Shown here in pieces: positions 1 through 8,260 of a stretch of DNA of 36,802 bases (position 1 is the first letter of the stretch; each line of letters begins with the position of its first letter). This stretch comes from Phycisphaerae bacterium. GTDB taxonomy: Bacteria; Planctomycetota; Phycisphaerae; SM23-33. The notes beneath the pieces are model-generated. The model saw only the letters and a list, made by a program, of their open reading frames with translations. It did no database searches and was not told where the DNA came from. The translations under genes and the position numbers were made by a program. The DNA lies in contig PUND01000076.1 in NCBI GenBank assembly GCA_003551645.1, forward strand, positions 1 to 36,802, given 5' to 3'.

Positions 1-2
1 TC

Positions 3-428
3 CACGTGGTAAGGAACGAGGGGCTGTACGCCGTACGTATGTACGAGTCGCTGGGCGAGATTTTTCGCGGCTGGAGCAGGATATTCTACGGCACGTTCGG
101 CACGCCGAAACGGCTGACGCTTTCGATTATCGTCATACTGCTCAAAGGCGTGCTGCCGTATGTCGCGGCGTTTCTGGGCTTCGCCGCAGCAGGCGCCGGA
201 TGGCAACCGGTGTGGCTGTGGTGGACCTGCGGAATAATCGGCACCATCGCCGCGGCGGCCCAGCTAAGCGTCATCTTCCGCTACTACCGGCTGATATCGG
301 CCGCTCCGGCGCTAACATGGACCTACCCGATCGCCTGCGGAATCGTCAGCATCATACTGGCACGTTCGTTTGTGATGCTCAGACCAGGCGCAAAACTCAC
401 CTGGCGCGGCACCAGCTATACTTCATAG
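3..428 (+). CDS. Glycosyltransferase family 2, C-terminal part (5' end outside window)
   Basis: The frame is open to the left edge, so the start lies outside the window. What remains is about 141 residues. It begins with an amphipathic stretch containing MYESLGEIFRGWSR and is followed by three or four hydrophobic segments, near residues 38-62, 70-90 and 103-120. It ends in the short motif WRGTSY. A Trp-containing amphipathic helix, membrane segments and a final W-x-G-x-x-Y are typical of the C-terminal end of membrane-bound family-2 glycosyltransferases of the HpnB/CrtQ type, which move sugars onto lipid or polyprenyl acceptors at the inner face of the cytoplasmic membrane. The catalytic GT-A domain with its DxD motif is not in view, so the substrate cannot be inferred. 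The family call is moderately secure. Confidence 0.6.
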   Translation, partial: HVVRNEGLYAVRMYESLGEIFRGWSRIFYGTFGTPKRLTLSIIVILLKGVLPYVAAFLGFAAAGAGWQPVWLWWTCGIIGTIAAAAQLSVIFRYYRLISAAPALTWTYPIACGIVSIILARSFVMLRPGAKLTWRGTSYTS

Positions 429-815
429 CTCGGGCACGGCTGCTCTTGGAAAAATCTTCTCTGTTTGTTTGATTAGGGGCCTGGCGGCGCCTAAAATATC
501 GTTCGAAACTGTCCGAAGGCAATCAGCCATCGCGAAAAGATTTCGGGTTTCGGATCCGACCAATCGTCGAAAATTTCCACAATGCTTGTCAGCGAGCTTT
601 TAGCGCGCAAATAGCACGGTGAAAGCATAACGGGTGCTCGCCGGCTGTCTTTCTCCGGAACGTTGTTCCGCTCTCGCAGTTCGGAAAAGCTCGGCTACTC
701 ACACGGCTTCGCACGTTGCGAAGGCCGGGAGCAGGAAGTGTCAGGGCGCTTCCGCGAGTGAGCCACGTGGGAGCAAGCCCCAAGTAATTTTTGGCTCAGA
801 GGGAGGAAGCTCGAA
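429..815 (+). other. 387-base untranslated region upstream of the PEP-CTERM gene
   Basis: I see no convincing gene here. The first 150 bases are comparatively AT-richer. The last 240 bases are GC-rich and can fold into several hairpins (see 689-732), and they run up to a strong ribosome-binding site, GGGAGG at about 800-807, in front of the ATG at 816. A long structured leader like this could be a regulatory 5' UTR. I could not match it to the consensus of the cobalamin, TPP, c-di-GMP, glycine or THF riboswitches. No clear sigma-70 promoter stands out. Confidence 0.45.
689..732 (+). promoter_or_regulatory. Stable two-part hairpin in the leader of the PEP-CTERM gene
   Basis: An inner perfect 7-bp stem, CTTCGCA (707-713) with TGCGAAG (717-723), has a 3-base loop. 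It sits directly inside an outer stem in which GCTCGGC (689-695) pairs with GCCGGGAGC (724-732) with a two-base bulge. Together they make a near-continuous hairpin about 80 bases upstream of the start codon. It has no T-run, so it is not a classical terminator. A role in mRNA stability or regulation is inference. Confidence 0.4.
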
Positions 816-1619
816 ATGAAGCTCGCGAAACTGACAACGGCGTTGGTCGCTGCGATCGTCCTGTGTTGGACGAATCCAGCGGCCGGGTTGGTGGTGTTCG
901 ATTATGCCGAGGACTGGGATGCCCCGGATTTTCTGGAGTTCGAGGTATCGACCGACCAGTGGGTCTACGAGCCGGGTGAAGATATTCAGGTCGATGTGAC
1001 CGTCCTAAATACCGGCGAGACGGACTACACGCTGGAGTTCCCCAACTCGCATCAGGCCGGCTACGTAATGGACCGGACCTACGACTGGGCATACGGCCGC
1101 GGCTTCCTCGACGTACTCACCGAGCAGGAAGTCCCGGCGCAGGGGTCGCACACCTGGACTTTCGACCACGATTGGGAGGCGTATCGGCCGGAGGGTGAGT
1201 CCGAAGTGATCGGCTATGTCCCCGGCTACGGCTGGAGCGACCCGGCGATGTTCAAGGTCGTCCAGGAGGATGAAGTACCGCGCCGCCCTAAGCTCGGTGA
1301 CGTGACTCTTGACGGAACGATTGGCGACGATGATATCGATAAGCTCGAGGATGCCCTGGAGGACCCTTCCCAGTACGAAGAAGATCATGGAATCAAGCTG
1401 CTATGGGTCGCCGATATGAACCAGGACGGCGAGCTGACCGAAGACGATATCGGTTTACTCCGGCGAAGGGTCAAGGGCCTTCCAGGCGATGAGCCGGTAG
1501 TCACAGGCGAAGATATGGACTCAGGCGAAGCCCGGGGCTATCCGCTTGTGCCCGAGCCGGCAACGCTGGGGCTGCTGGGCATCGGCGGCCTGGGCATTCT
1601 GCTTCGTCGTCGCAGGTAA
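816..1619 (+). CDS. Secreted PEP-CTERM protein with BsuPI-like and dockerin-like domains
   Basis: This is a 267-residue exported protein. Residues 1-24 form a signal peptide (MKLAKLTT, then a hydrophobic core ending PAAG). Residues 45-150 resemble the BsuPI intracellular proteinase inhibitor fold, an Ig-like beta domain with VLNTGETDYTLEF and a later W-T-F-D strand. Residues 159-221 form two dockerin type I-like calcium loops, D162-x-x-L-D-G-T-I and D200-x-N-Q-D-G-E-L, each followed by a helix. The end is a PEP-CTERM sorting tag: VPEP at 245-248, a hydrophobic glycine-rich segment, then RRRR. In PEP-CTERM systems an exosortase cleaves at this tag during export to the envelope or matrix. No exosortase gene is in the window. 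The start is supported by GGGAGG upstream of the ATG. The gene is monocistronic, with a strong terminator after it. Function is unknown; an envelope or matrix protein is likely. Confidence 0.85.
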   Translation: MKLAKLTTALVAAIVLCWTNPAAGLVVFDYAEDWDAPDFLEFEVSTDQWVYEPGEDIQVDVTVLNTGETDYTLEFPNSHQAGYVMDRTYDWAYGRGFLDVLTEQEVPAQGSHTWTFDHDWEAYRPEGESEVIGYVPGYGWSDPAMFKVVQEDEVPRRPKLGDVTLDGTIGDDDIDKLEDALEDPSQYEEDHGIKLLWVADMNQDGELTEDDIGLLRRRVKGLPGDEPVVTGEDMDSGEARGYPLVPEPATLGLLGIGGLGILLRRRR

Positions 1620-1655
1620 CCCTACGGCCCAAGAACAATAAGGAGAACCGCCAAA

Positions 1656-1688
1656 GACACCCCGTGGACAGTCGCGGGGTGTCGTTTT
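1656..1688 (+). terminator. Rho-independent terminator after the PEP-CTERM gene
   Basis: A perfect 9-bp stem, GACACCCCG (1656-1664) with CGGGGTGTC (1675-1683), closes a 10-base loop and is followed by GTTTT. It lies 37 bases after the stop codon at 1619, in the right orientation to end that transcript. Confidence 0.85.
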
Positions 1689-1792
1689 GCGCTCGAGCAG
1701 TACTACCACCCCGCCCTCTACCAGCAAGTCGAATACAATTCGCCAGATGACCTCTCACCGTGCATTGTAGTGTTCAATAATCGGACTAGTCC

Positions 1793-2089
1793 TCAACGCC
1801 ATCCATCGCGGCGATACCCGTATGGGACACCTCCCAGGAAGTGGCGAGCCGTGCGAGGACAACTCGGGGCCGGCAGCCCACGCGACTCGTGCCAGTACGT
1901 CAGCGCATCGGCCACAATGTTGCGATTCCAGCCCACACGCTCGGCAATCTCGGTGTACTTGAGGCCCTCATCCCACAGGGCCTTGACCTCATCGGCGATT
2001 AGCTCACGCACCGGCGGCTCTCGTATCTCCAACTCCACCGTCACGGCGTCCGTGCCGCTATTTTCGGAAAGCCCGCATGCGGTTCGCAC
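1793..2089 (-). pseudogene. Remnant of a large serine recombinase (C-terminal piece)
   Basis: The frame encodes a recognisable core from about residue 10 to 75: an acidic lead-in, IREPPVRELIADEVKALWD, then YTEIAERVGWNRNIV, then ALTYWHESRGLPAP. A helix-turn-helix-like segment followed by YWHxSRGLP is what I associate with the C-terminal part of Planctomycete site-specific serine recombinases. The last residues, GGVPYGYRRDG, resemble a motif that normally lies in the middle of such enzymes, before the Recombinase domain. No catalytic resolvase domain is present and the only in-frame start is a GTG without a ribosome-binding site. The piece directly abuts the 3' end of the next gene. I read it as a decayed, rearranged mobile-element fragment. 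Confidence 0.55.
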
Positions 2090-2092
2090 CCG

Positions 2093-2830
2093 CTAATTGT
2101 CCGCTTCCATCCACTTCCTGGAGCGGCGCACGAATAAGCCCAGCCCCAGTGTCACCAGCACGACCAGGGCCAGTCTCGGCCAGGAGACATGTTCATACCT
2201 GACAGCGTCGAGCACAATATCCACCCCCACCACCAGCAGAACGGTCCCGGGTATCTTGCCCAGCAGCGAGCAGATGACATACGTCCTCAGCCGGACGCTG
2301 GTCAACCCGAATCCGTAGTTGACCACCGCGAACGGCAGCAGGTTCGCCATTCGCGTTGCCAGCACAACCAGTGAGCCGCGGCGCTTGACGAGTCGGTCGA
2401 GGTGCTGGAAGCTCCGACTGACCGCCAAGCGCTCTCGCAGGCGCACAGGCGCAAGATGCCTGATCAGCAGGAAGCTGACCGTCGCGGCCACCGTCGAGGC
2501 CACCAGCGACGTCAGAATCCCGATTACCGCGCCGAAGAGCGCCCCGGCGGCGGCCGTCATCGGCGAACCGGGCAAACCCAGAACGGTCGCCGCAACATAC
2601 AGGGCCACGAACACCACCGGGCCGATAACGCCGAAACCCTCGATCCAGCGGTCCAGCTCACCCAAGTGTTCCCGCAGGCCGAGCCAGCGTCCTATGGCGT
2701 AGAGCAGGCCCAGTACGGCCAGGATAACCAGCGGTACCCACCAGTGCATGGCCCTGCGTTCCAGCTCGTAGATGCTTCCGTCGGCCGTCGGCAGGTTGTG
2801 CTCGTTCTTATCCTCGAACATGAAGCACAC
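2093..2830 (-). CDS. VTT/DedA-type (TVP38/TMEM64 family) membrane protein
   Basis: This is an integral membrane protein of 245 residues, the usual length for the TVP38/TMEM64 branch of the VTT (DedA/SNARE-associated) family. A short polar N-terminus is followed by hydrophobic segments near residues 31-48, 68-85, 90-118, 162-178, 185-203 and 215-232. The family hallmark is visible: the re-entrant motif GLPGSPMTAAAGALFG at about 85-100, and a second conserved block with R-x-x-x-L-L-P-F-x-x-V-N-Y near 160-172. Relatives act in the cytoplasmic membrane, and some move phospholipid or undecaprenyl-phosphate across it. The exact substrate here cannot be told. The chosen GTG at 2830 has AAGG six to seven bases upstream; an in-frame ATG at 2821 is an alternative. 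It is followed immediately by the recombinase remnant. Confidence 0.85.
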   Translation of the reverse strand: MCFMFEDKNEHNLPTADGSIYELERRAMHWWVPLVILAVLGLLYAIGRWLGLREHLGELDRWIEGFGVIGPVVFVALYVAATVLGLPGSPMTAAAGALFGAVIGILTSLVASTVAATVSFLLIRHLAPVRLRERLAVSRSFQHLDRLVKRRGSLVVLATRMANLLPFAVVNYGFGLTSVRLRTYVICSLLGKIPGTVLLVVGVDIVLDAVRYEHVSWPRLALVVLVTLGLGLFVRRSRKWMEADN

Positions 2831-3315
2831 GCAACCTTACGTCACTTGAGAATCACGGTTCCCTGGCTGAGGGTCGGCAGGCACCCGCCGGCCTGGCCGG
2901 ACGGAACTCCGCACACCGTTCGCCCGCCGTCAGGCATCGTCAAATGGTCATGGCCACTATACTATCAGAAAACCTCCGGATGTGCCTGACCGGCTTTGAC
3001 TTCGGACGATTGCATGCTAATCATGGCGTCCCTTGCCCTGAGCGAAGGGCCGAAATTCCAACGCCATGCCTTCGGCAGTACGACGCCGAAGCCCCAAATA
3101 CGGCTTGTTGGCGAAGGCGCTGCTTTGGGCGAATATGCCGGGCATTGGCCCACGCAACGTTCTTCTCAGCCCTCGAAACGCGCGCCGCGAGGCGGCCGGT
3201 TGACCTTGTAGCAGCCGACGCCTAGCCGTCGGGCCGCTTCACAGCGCAATTAACTGTTGAACGCCCAATCTCGTTGAGATACGCAGGGTATCCGTCTGGT
3301 GCAAGGAACGCGGAC
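2831..3315. other. 485-base intergenic region without a convincing gene
   Basis: This region lies between two divergently transcribed genes, so it should hold promoters for both, but I cannot single out a good one. It contains short hairpins. One is a perfect 7-bp stem, CTTCGGC (3070-3076) with GCCGAAG (3085-3091). Another is CCGAC (3215-3219) with GTCGG (3228-3232). Small open frames are present on both strands, but none has a ribosome-binding site or family resemblance. A degenerate or dispersed repeat is possible. Confidence 0.4.
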
Positions 3316-4149
3316 ATGGCCGATCCTGAGGCAACCACACTCCTGCAAGCCGGGCCTCCGGCGCTGGTATATGTCATCGGCGAAACGGATTCTGGCAAGA
3401 CTACGCTCGTGCGAGAGCTTGTTCGGCTCATGACCGGCGAAGTGAGGGTCGCGTGGGTAGATGCGGACCCCGGCCAGTCGCTTCTGGGTCCGCCGGCTTG
3501 TGTGTCGGGGGCGTGGGCAGGTGAGTCCGGGCCTTATGTGATGCGCTTCGTAGGGCACGTCAGCCCGTCCGGGCACCTGCTTCAAATGCTCACCGGCGTG
3601 GCGCGGCTGATCGAGCACTTCCGGACTGAAGGAGCCGAAAGCGTTGTCGTGGACTCCTGCGGATTTGTGACTGGCGGGCCGGCAGTGGAGTTTCAGTACC
3701 AGATGATCGACCTGCTCCGGCCGGACTGTCTGGCCGGCCTTTCCAGACGCGACGAACTGGACTCTCTTCTCGCCGCTTTCGATAAACGCCGGGGCATAGT
3801 TTGCCGTCGGCTGCCGGCGGCGGGTTCCGCCAGACGTCGAACCGCGGCCGAGCGACGGGAATACCGGGATAAACGTTTCGATGAGTATTTCCGCTCCGCC
3901 AGGTCGTACGTGCTGGACCCCGGCTCCCTGGGCATGCACGGAATGATCCCCCCTGCCAGCCGACCCGAGCGATGGACGGGTCAACTGGTGGGGCTTACCG
4001 ACAAGGACGGCTTCTGCCAGAAGCTGGCGGTCGTCAGTCGCTTCAAACCTGGAGAAGCACTGGAACTATTCGGCCCCCCGCCGCAACTCGACGACCTGGC
4101 GAGTATCCAGGTCGGCTCGATGGCGCTCAGGCGTCTCTTGCCTGGCTGA
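3316..4149 (+). CDS. CLP1/GRC3 (NOL9)-like P-loop polynucleotide 5'-kinase
   Basis: The protein has 277 residues. The N-terminus has a Walker A motif, GETDSGKTT (22-30). It is followed by WVDADPGQSLLGPPA (about 47-61), which closely matches the DxDxGQ-x-x-x-GPPG block of the CLP1_P domain found in CLP1, GRC3 and NOL9 RNA 5'-hydroxyl kinases. A Walker B-like strand, SVVVDSCGFVTG, follows at about 109-120. These enzymes phosphorylate the 5'-OH of RNA or DNA using ATP or GTP. Bacterial members exist but are little studied. The ATG at 3316 is preferred because AAGGA lies 8 bases upstream; an earlier in-frame ATG at 3274 has no such site. It stands alone, convergent with the phosphatase gene. The kinase fold is secure, the RNA substrate is inferred. 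Confidence 0.8.
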   Translation: MADPEATTLLQAGPPALVYVIGETDSGKTTLVRELVRLMTGEVRVAWVDADPGQSLLGPPACVSGAWAGESGPYVMRFVGHVSPSGHLLQMLTGVARLIEHFRTEGAESVVVDSCGFVTGGPAVEFQYQMIDLLRPDCLAGLSRRDELDSLLAAFDKRRGIVCRRLPAAGSARRRTAAERREYRDKRFDEYFRSARSYVLDPGSLGMHGMIPPASRPERWTGQLVGLTDKDGFCQKLAVVSRFKPGEALELFGPPPQLDDLASIQVGSMALRRLLPG

Positions 4150-4168
4150 TCCGCCCCGAACCGCAGCG

Positions 4169-4792
4169 CTACCGGCGGAGGGACCCCAGGTGTCGAGTGT
4201 CATTGAGGCGCAAGACCCGCCTTCCGCCGTGTTCACCACGGATCAACTCGGTGATGCTGCAAAGGTCAAATTCGAACTGGATTCCGGGCCAACGATCCGC
4301 CTCGAGCATCAGCCACCAGTACACCACACACGTCGAAGCCCCCGCGTGAGAGACCAGTACAATCGTCTTATCGCCATCTCGAAGCGTTTCCAGCCACCGG
4401 AACACCCTGTCCATCATCCGCCGCCAGGTCTCCGCTGCCGGAAAGAATATCCGGTCCACAATCGGACCGCCCTGTTGGTCAAGGGCGATGTCCGCGGCCG
4501 CGCCCGTCGTCAAGCCGTTGGCCTCGCCGAGGTCCTGTTCCCGCAGCGCCTTCACCGGCTGAGGTTCTGTCTGCAAGGCATCAGCAATGTACTCTGCCGT
4601 CTCCAGCGCCCGCGAGAGGTCCGAACTGTAGAAGCCGAACGGCCGGTCCCCCACCAGCTTTGCCACCTGGGGTGCCGTGGATCGGGCCTGCCACCTGCCC
4701 AACTCCGTAAGGTGCGAGTCGGTCCAGCCCCCCGTCAGACCCGAATCCATGTGATCAGGGTATCCGTGTCGGACAAGAATAATGCGTTCCAT
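4169..4792 (-). CDS. Histidine phosphatase superfamily protein (phosphoglycerate-mutase-like)
   Basis: The product has 207 residues. It carries the family signature LVRHG, with the catalytic His at residue 9, and the second catalytic His in VLVSHAGAS at residue 149. The acid-containing segment LREQDLGEANG lies near 83-93 and SSDLSRALETAE near 57-67. The superfamily includes cofactor-dependent phosphoglycerate mutases and a wide range of phosphatases, for example the alpha-ribazole phosphatase CobC type. The natural substrate cannot be read from sequence. The ATG at 4792 has GGGAG five bases upstream and is preferred over an earlier in-frame TTG. It runs convergent to the CLP1-like gene with only 19 bases between their stops. 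Confidence 0.85.
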   Translation of the reverse strand: MERIILVRHGYPDHMDSGLTGGWTDSHLTELGRWQARSTAPQVAKLVGDRPFGFYSSDLSRALETAEYIADALQTEPQPVKALREQDLGEANGLTTGAAADIALDQQGGPIVDRIFFPAAETWRRMMDRVFRWLETLRDGDKTIVLVSHAGASTCVVYWWLMLEADRWPGIQFEFDLCSITELIRGEHGGRRVLRLNDTRHLGSLRR

Positions 4793-5158
4793 GGCAACTC
4801 CCGGCAAAACCCCTCTCCAAAGACATTATCCTCGTCAAAACGATGCCCTTGACGCCTGTAGAATAATCTTATGCCAGAAACGGACCCGCATCCGCCCTTT
4901 GGCTTTGTGGCCGACCCGGTGAACACTGGCTTGCGGAGTGAACACCCGCAAGCCGGCCGAGGTATCGCCGCCACGGCGAAAGTGCCACCGGCTGTAGCAA
5001 CTGCTCAGCCAACTGTGGCGATTAAATCCCGTCCGGTGCTATGATATCGCCCATGCTTCGGCGACCCAATGGATTGCGGCTGCGGCGACCCTCACCGGCG
5101 TTGAGATTCGACAATCCCGGCGTTGCGGCCACACTCGGCCCGGACGTAAGGAGCCAGC
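4793..5158. other. 366-base divergent intergenic region, no gene seen
   Basis: This stretch separates the histidine phosphatase, transcribed leftward, from the exporter operon, transcribed rightward. Only shadow frames are present. Just before the ATG at 5159 there is TAAGGAGC, a good ribosome-binding site. No promoter with two recognisable boxes could be defended. Confidence 0.4.
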
Positions 5159-5866
5159 ATGGACAAGCCCCTGATTACCGCAACCGGGCTTAAGAAGCGG
5201 TACCGCATGGGCGAAGTGGACGTTTACGCCCTGAAGGGGGTGGACCTGACGCTGTATGAGCGGGAGCTGGTCGTGGTGCTCGGCGAAAGTGGCTCCGGCA
5301 AGACAACGCTGGTCAACCTCGTCGGCGGCATGGACAACGCGACCGAGGGCGAACTGTTCTTCGCCGACCTCGCCGTTCACCGATGCGGCGAGGCGGAGCT
5401 GACCGAATACCGCCGCGATCATGTCGGGTTCATCTTCCAGTTCTACAACCTGATGCCGAACCTCACCGCAATCGAGAACGTGAACCTGGCGGTTCAGATC
5501 GCCGGCGATCCGCTGGACGCCCGTGAACTGCTCGTACAGGTCGGCCTGGCCGACAGGGCCGACCACTTCCCCTCCCAGCTTTCCGGTGGCGAGCAGCAGC
5601 GCGTGGCGATCGCGCGTGCTCTTGCCAAGAACCCCCGGCTGCTTCTGTGCGATGAGCCGACCGGCGCGCTGGATTTGCCCACGGGCCGGCACATACTGGC
5701 GCTGCTGCGACGTTTCCGCGACGAATACGGCAAAACGGTGGTGCTCATCACCCACAACGAGAACATCAGCCGAATGGCCGATCGGGTGGTTTACCTCAAG
5801 GACGGAGTGGTCGAGTGGGTCCGCGAGAACGAATCGCCGATCGAGCCAGAAGAGGTTGACTGGTGA
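5159..5866 (+). CDS. ABC transporter ATP-binding protein (MacB/LolD type)
   Basis: This is a 235-residue ATPase with all the motifs in order: Walker [10 protein letters not shown] (42-50), Q-loop in FQFYNLMP (93-100), signature LSGGEQQRV (141-149), Walker B LLLCDEP (161-167), D-loop after GALD, and the switch His at 199. The spacing [16 protein letters not shown] is characteristic of the MacB/LolD subfamily, which powers FtsX-type permeases that extract or extrude lipids, lipoproteins, peptides or macrolides. It is the first of three coupled genes. Its TGA overlaps the GTG of the permease gene by four bases, so translation is probably coupled. Confidence 0.93.
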   Translation: MDKPLITATGLKKRYRMGEVDVYALKGVDLTLYERELVVVLGESGSGKTTLVNLVGGMDNATEGELFFADLAVHRCGEAELTEYRRDHVGFIFQFYNLMPNLTAIENVNLAVQIAGDPLDARELLVQVGLADRADHFPSQLSGGEQQRVAIARALAKNPRLLLCDEPTGALDLPTGRHILALLRRFRDEYGKTVVLITHNENISRMADRVVYLKDGVVEWVRENESPIEPEEVDW

Positions 5867-8256
5867 TACTCTGGCGGAAAATGGTCCGCGACATGCGGAG
5901 CAACGTCGGGTCATACCTGGCGTGCCTTGTGCTGGTCGTTCTAGGCATGGCGGCGTATTTGTCGTTCGCCATCGCCCGCGACAATATGGTCTTCGCCAAG
6001 GAACAGCTCTACCGGGAGCAGAATTTCGCCGACGGATTCGCCGACCTGGTGGCGATACCGGAGCACTACGTCGGGAGGATCCGGCGTTTGCCGGGCATCG
6101 AGCGGGCCACAGGGCGGCTTATCAAGGACGTCCGTGTATATGACCGCGACCCGACACAAAGCACGTACCTGCGGCTGGTGTCGATAGACCCGGCTGAGCC
6201 GGACCGGCTCAACGACGTCATGCTGCTGGACGGCGAGCCACTCGCGGATCGGGAGCTGCAGGGCTGGCTCGACCAGCAGTTTTTCCGGGCCAACAACCTT
6301 CAACTCGGCCGGAGCGTTGAGATCATCGCCGGCGGGCGGGTCCGTGAACTGGAGGTGGTCGGCGTCGGCATAAGCCCGGAGTTCGTCTATCCCATGCGGA
6401 CCGAGACCGACATCTATCACAACCCGGAGCAATTCGGCATCGCTTTCGTCCCGCTGGAGACCATGTGGCGGCTCTTCACCGACCACGACCGGGCCTTCAA
6501 CAGTGTGGTCTTTTCGATGTCGCCGGAGACCGACTTCGAGGAACTCCGCGAGCAGCTGGAGCTGGAGCTGGACAGGTACGGCGTGCTGGAAATATATCCG
6601 CGAGCCGACCAGACCAGCCATTTCATACTTCGTGAAGAGATCGATATCATCAACACTCTGGCCACGTTCTTCCCCGTGATAATCCTGCTGGTCGCCGGGT
6701 TCATCATCTACATCGTGCTCAAGCGGCTGGTCCAGCAGCAGCGGGGCCAGATAGGCATACTCAAGGCGTTCGGCTACAGCCGACGACACATCCTGTTTCA
6801 TTACCTTTGCTACTCACTGTCGCTGGCGGTTCTCGGCGGGGCCGTCGGCGGGCTGGTCGGCATGTGGCTGGCCACTCCGCTGACGGACATGCTCTACGAG
6901 TTCTTTCACCTTCCTCCGTTTTACGTGGGCTTTTCATGGCGGCACCTGGCACTGAGCATCCTGATTTGCCTGGGTGTGCTCGGCTTCGCCGGCTACCAGG
7001 GTTGCAAGCGTGTCCTGCGGCTGGCGCCGGCCGAGGCCATGCAGCCACCGGCGCCCGTCATCGGCCGGCACAACCTGCTGGAGAAGCTATCGCTGTTCTC
7101 GTCCATGCTGACGGTCCAGGGCAAGATGGCGATACGCAATATCTCCCGCAGCCGAAGCCGGACGGGCTTTGTATTCTTCGGCTTGACCGTCAGTTGCGCC
7201 ATGGTTGCCTTCACCTGGGCCTTGTCCAACGAGATGATGCCGAAGTTCATGTTCTACCACTACGAGCAGGTGCAGACCTACGACGCCAAGCTCACTTTGG
7301 AGGCGCCGCGATGCCGGCGGCCTGGAATGCTGGAGCTTCAGCGACGCCGGGATGTGGCGTGGGTCGAGCCGCTTGCCGAGGTTCCCGTGACTCTGGAGCA
7401 CCGCTGGCGGCGAGAGCATGTGGTGGCGATGGGACTCGCCCCGGACGCCCGCTTGTACAACGTCCTCGACGTTGACGGCCGAAGGGTCGTCCCCGGCGAC
7501 GACGGCCTGATCCTCTCGCGCCGGCTGGCGGACAACCTGCAGGCCCGGGTAGGCGACACGCTGAAGCTGGAGAGCTTGTATCTGCGGGATATCGACGATT
7601 CCGTGGATGTGGAGGTGGTCGGGATTATCCCGCAGTACATAGGGATGAACGCCTATATCGGAATCGCGGGGCTTGAACGGCTGCTGGACCAGTCGCCCTT
7701 CGCCACGTCTTTTCTGGTAGAGTTCGCAGACGGTCCCGGGCCGGACCAGCGGCGCGTTACCGAGCTGCGGCAAGAGTACATGGAAAGCGACTACGTAGCC
7801 GGCGTTGACAGCCGCCTTGACCAGATCGAACTGATGGGCGAGTACTGGGAAGAAGCCGGCTGGATAATGAACATGTACGTCATGATCGGCGTGGTCTTCA
7901 GCTTCGCGATAATCTACATCTCCAGCTTGGTGGTGCTGTCGGAGCGTCAGCGCGAGCTTGCATCGATGCGGGTGCTGGGGATGACTTCGAAGGAAGTGCT
8001 GTCGGTCGTCACGTTCGAGCAGTGGTTTATCGCCTTTTTCGCCATTCTGGCGGGAATGCCGCTGTCGTGGCTCATACTGCGGGCGTTCGCGGAGCAGTGG
8101 AGCACGGACATGTACGTGATGCCGGTAGAGATGTCGGCCGTCCCGCTGGTCGTCGGGGTGGGCGTGACGTGTGCATCCATCTGGGTCGCCCAGCGGTTCG
8201 CAATGCGCAGAATAAAGCGGTTGCGCCTGGTCGAAGCGCTAAAGACACCGGAGTAG
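5863..8256 (+). CDS. FtsX-like ABC transporter permease
   Basis: This is a 797-residue permease. An N-terminal membrane helix (about 18-38) is followed by a large periplasmic domain. A first FtsX block has three helices (about 262-287, 308-340 and 352-372), then a further helix near 430-452 and a second periplasmic domain. A last FtsX block of three helices lies near 663-690, 716-738 and 756-778. This duplicated FtsX arrangement with two extracytoplasmic domains is found in DevC/LolC/MacB-like and larger ABC3 permeases. The protein ends with the basic sequence RRIKRLRLVEALKTPE, typical of the cytoplasmic coupling end. GTG start within GTGA. The substrate is unknown; the partner membrane-fusion protein implies export across both membranes. 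Confidence 0.9.
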   Translation: MILWRKMVRDMRSNVGSYLACLVLVVLGMAAYLSFAIARDNMVFAKEQLYREQNFADGFADLVAIPEHYVGRIRRLPGIERATGRLIKDVRVYDRDPTQSTYLRLVSIDPAEPDRLNDVMLLDGEPLADRELQGWLDQQFFRANNLQLGRSVEIIAGGRVRELEVVGVGISPEFVYPMRTETDIYHNPEQFGIAFVPLETMWRLFTDHDRAFNSVVFSMSPETDFEELREQLELELDRYGVLEIYPRADQTSHFILREEIDIINTLATFFPVIILLVAGFIIYIVLKRLVQQQRGQIGILKAFGYSRRHILFHYLCYSLSLAVLGGAVGGLVGMWLATPLTDMLYEFFHLPPFYVGFSWRHLALSILICLGVLGFAGYQGCKRVLRLAPAEAMQPPAPVIGRHNLLEKLSLFSSMLTVQGKMAIRNISRSRSRTGFVFFGLTVSCAMVAFTWALSNEMMPKFMFYHYEQVQTYDAKLTLEAPRCRRPGMLELQRRRDVAWVEPLAEVPVTLEHRWRREHVVAMGLAPDARLYNVLDVDGRRVVPGDDGLILSRRLADNLQARVGDTLKLESLYLRDIDDSVDVEVVGIIPQYIGMNAYIGIAGLERLLDQSPFATSFLVEFADGPGPDQRRVTELRQEYMESDYVAGVDSRLDQIELMGEYWEEAGWIMNMYVMIGVVFSFAIIYISSLVVLSERQRELASMRVLGMTSKEVLSVVTFEQWFIAFFAILAGMPLSWLILRAFAEQWSTDMYVMPVEMSAVPLVVGVGVTCASIWVAQRFAMRRIKRLRLVEALKTPE

Positions 8257-8260
8257 GACA

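Noticed and set aside
358..373. Sigma-54-like sequence TGGCACG-N4-TTTGT near the end of the glycosyltransferase gene
   Set aside because: The -12 element reads TG instead of GC, it lies inside a coding region, and it is over 440 bases from the next start.
689..815. Cobalamin or c-di-GMP riboswitch before the PEP-CTERM gene
   Set aside because: The conserved core sequences of these classes are absent; only generic hairpins are visible.
2965..3153. Minus-strand 62-codon frame with aromatic-rich sequence (RIWGFGVVLPKAWRW)
   Set aside because: Looks like translation of a GC-rich hairpin-bearing intergenic stretch; start and ribosome-binding site are lacking. A dispersed repeat cannot be excluded.
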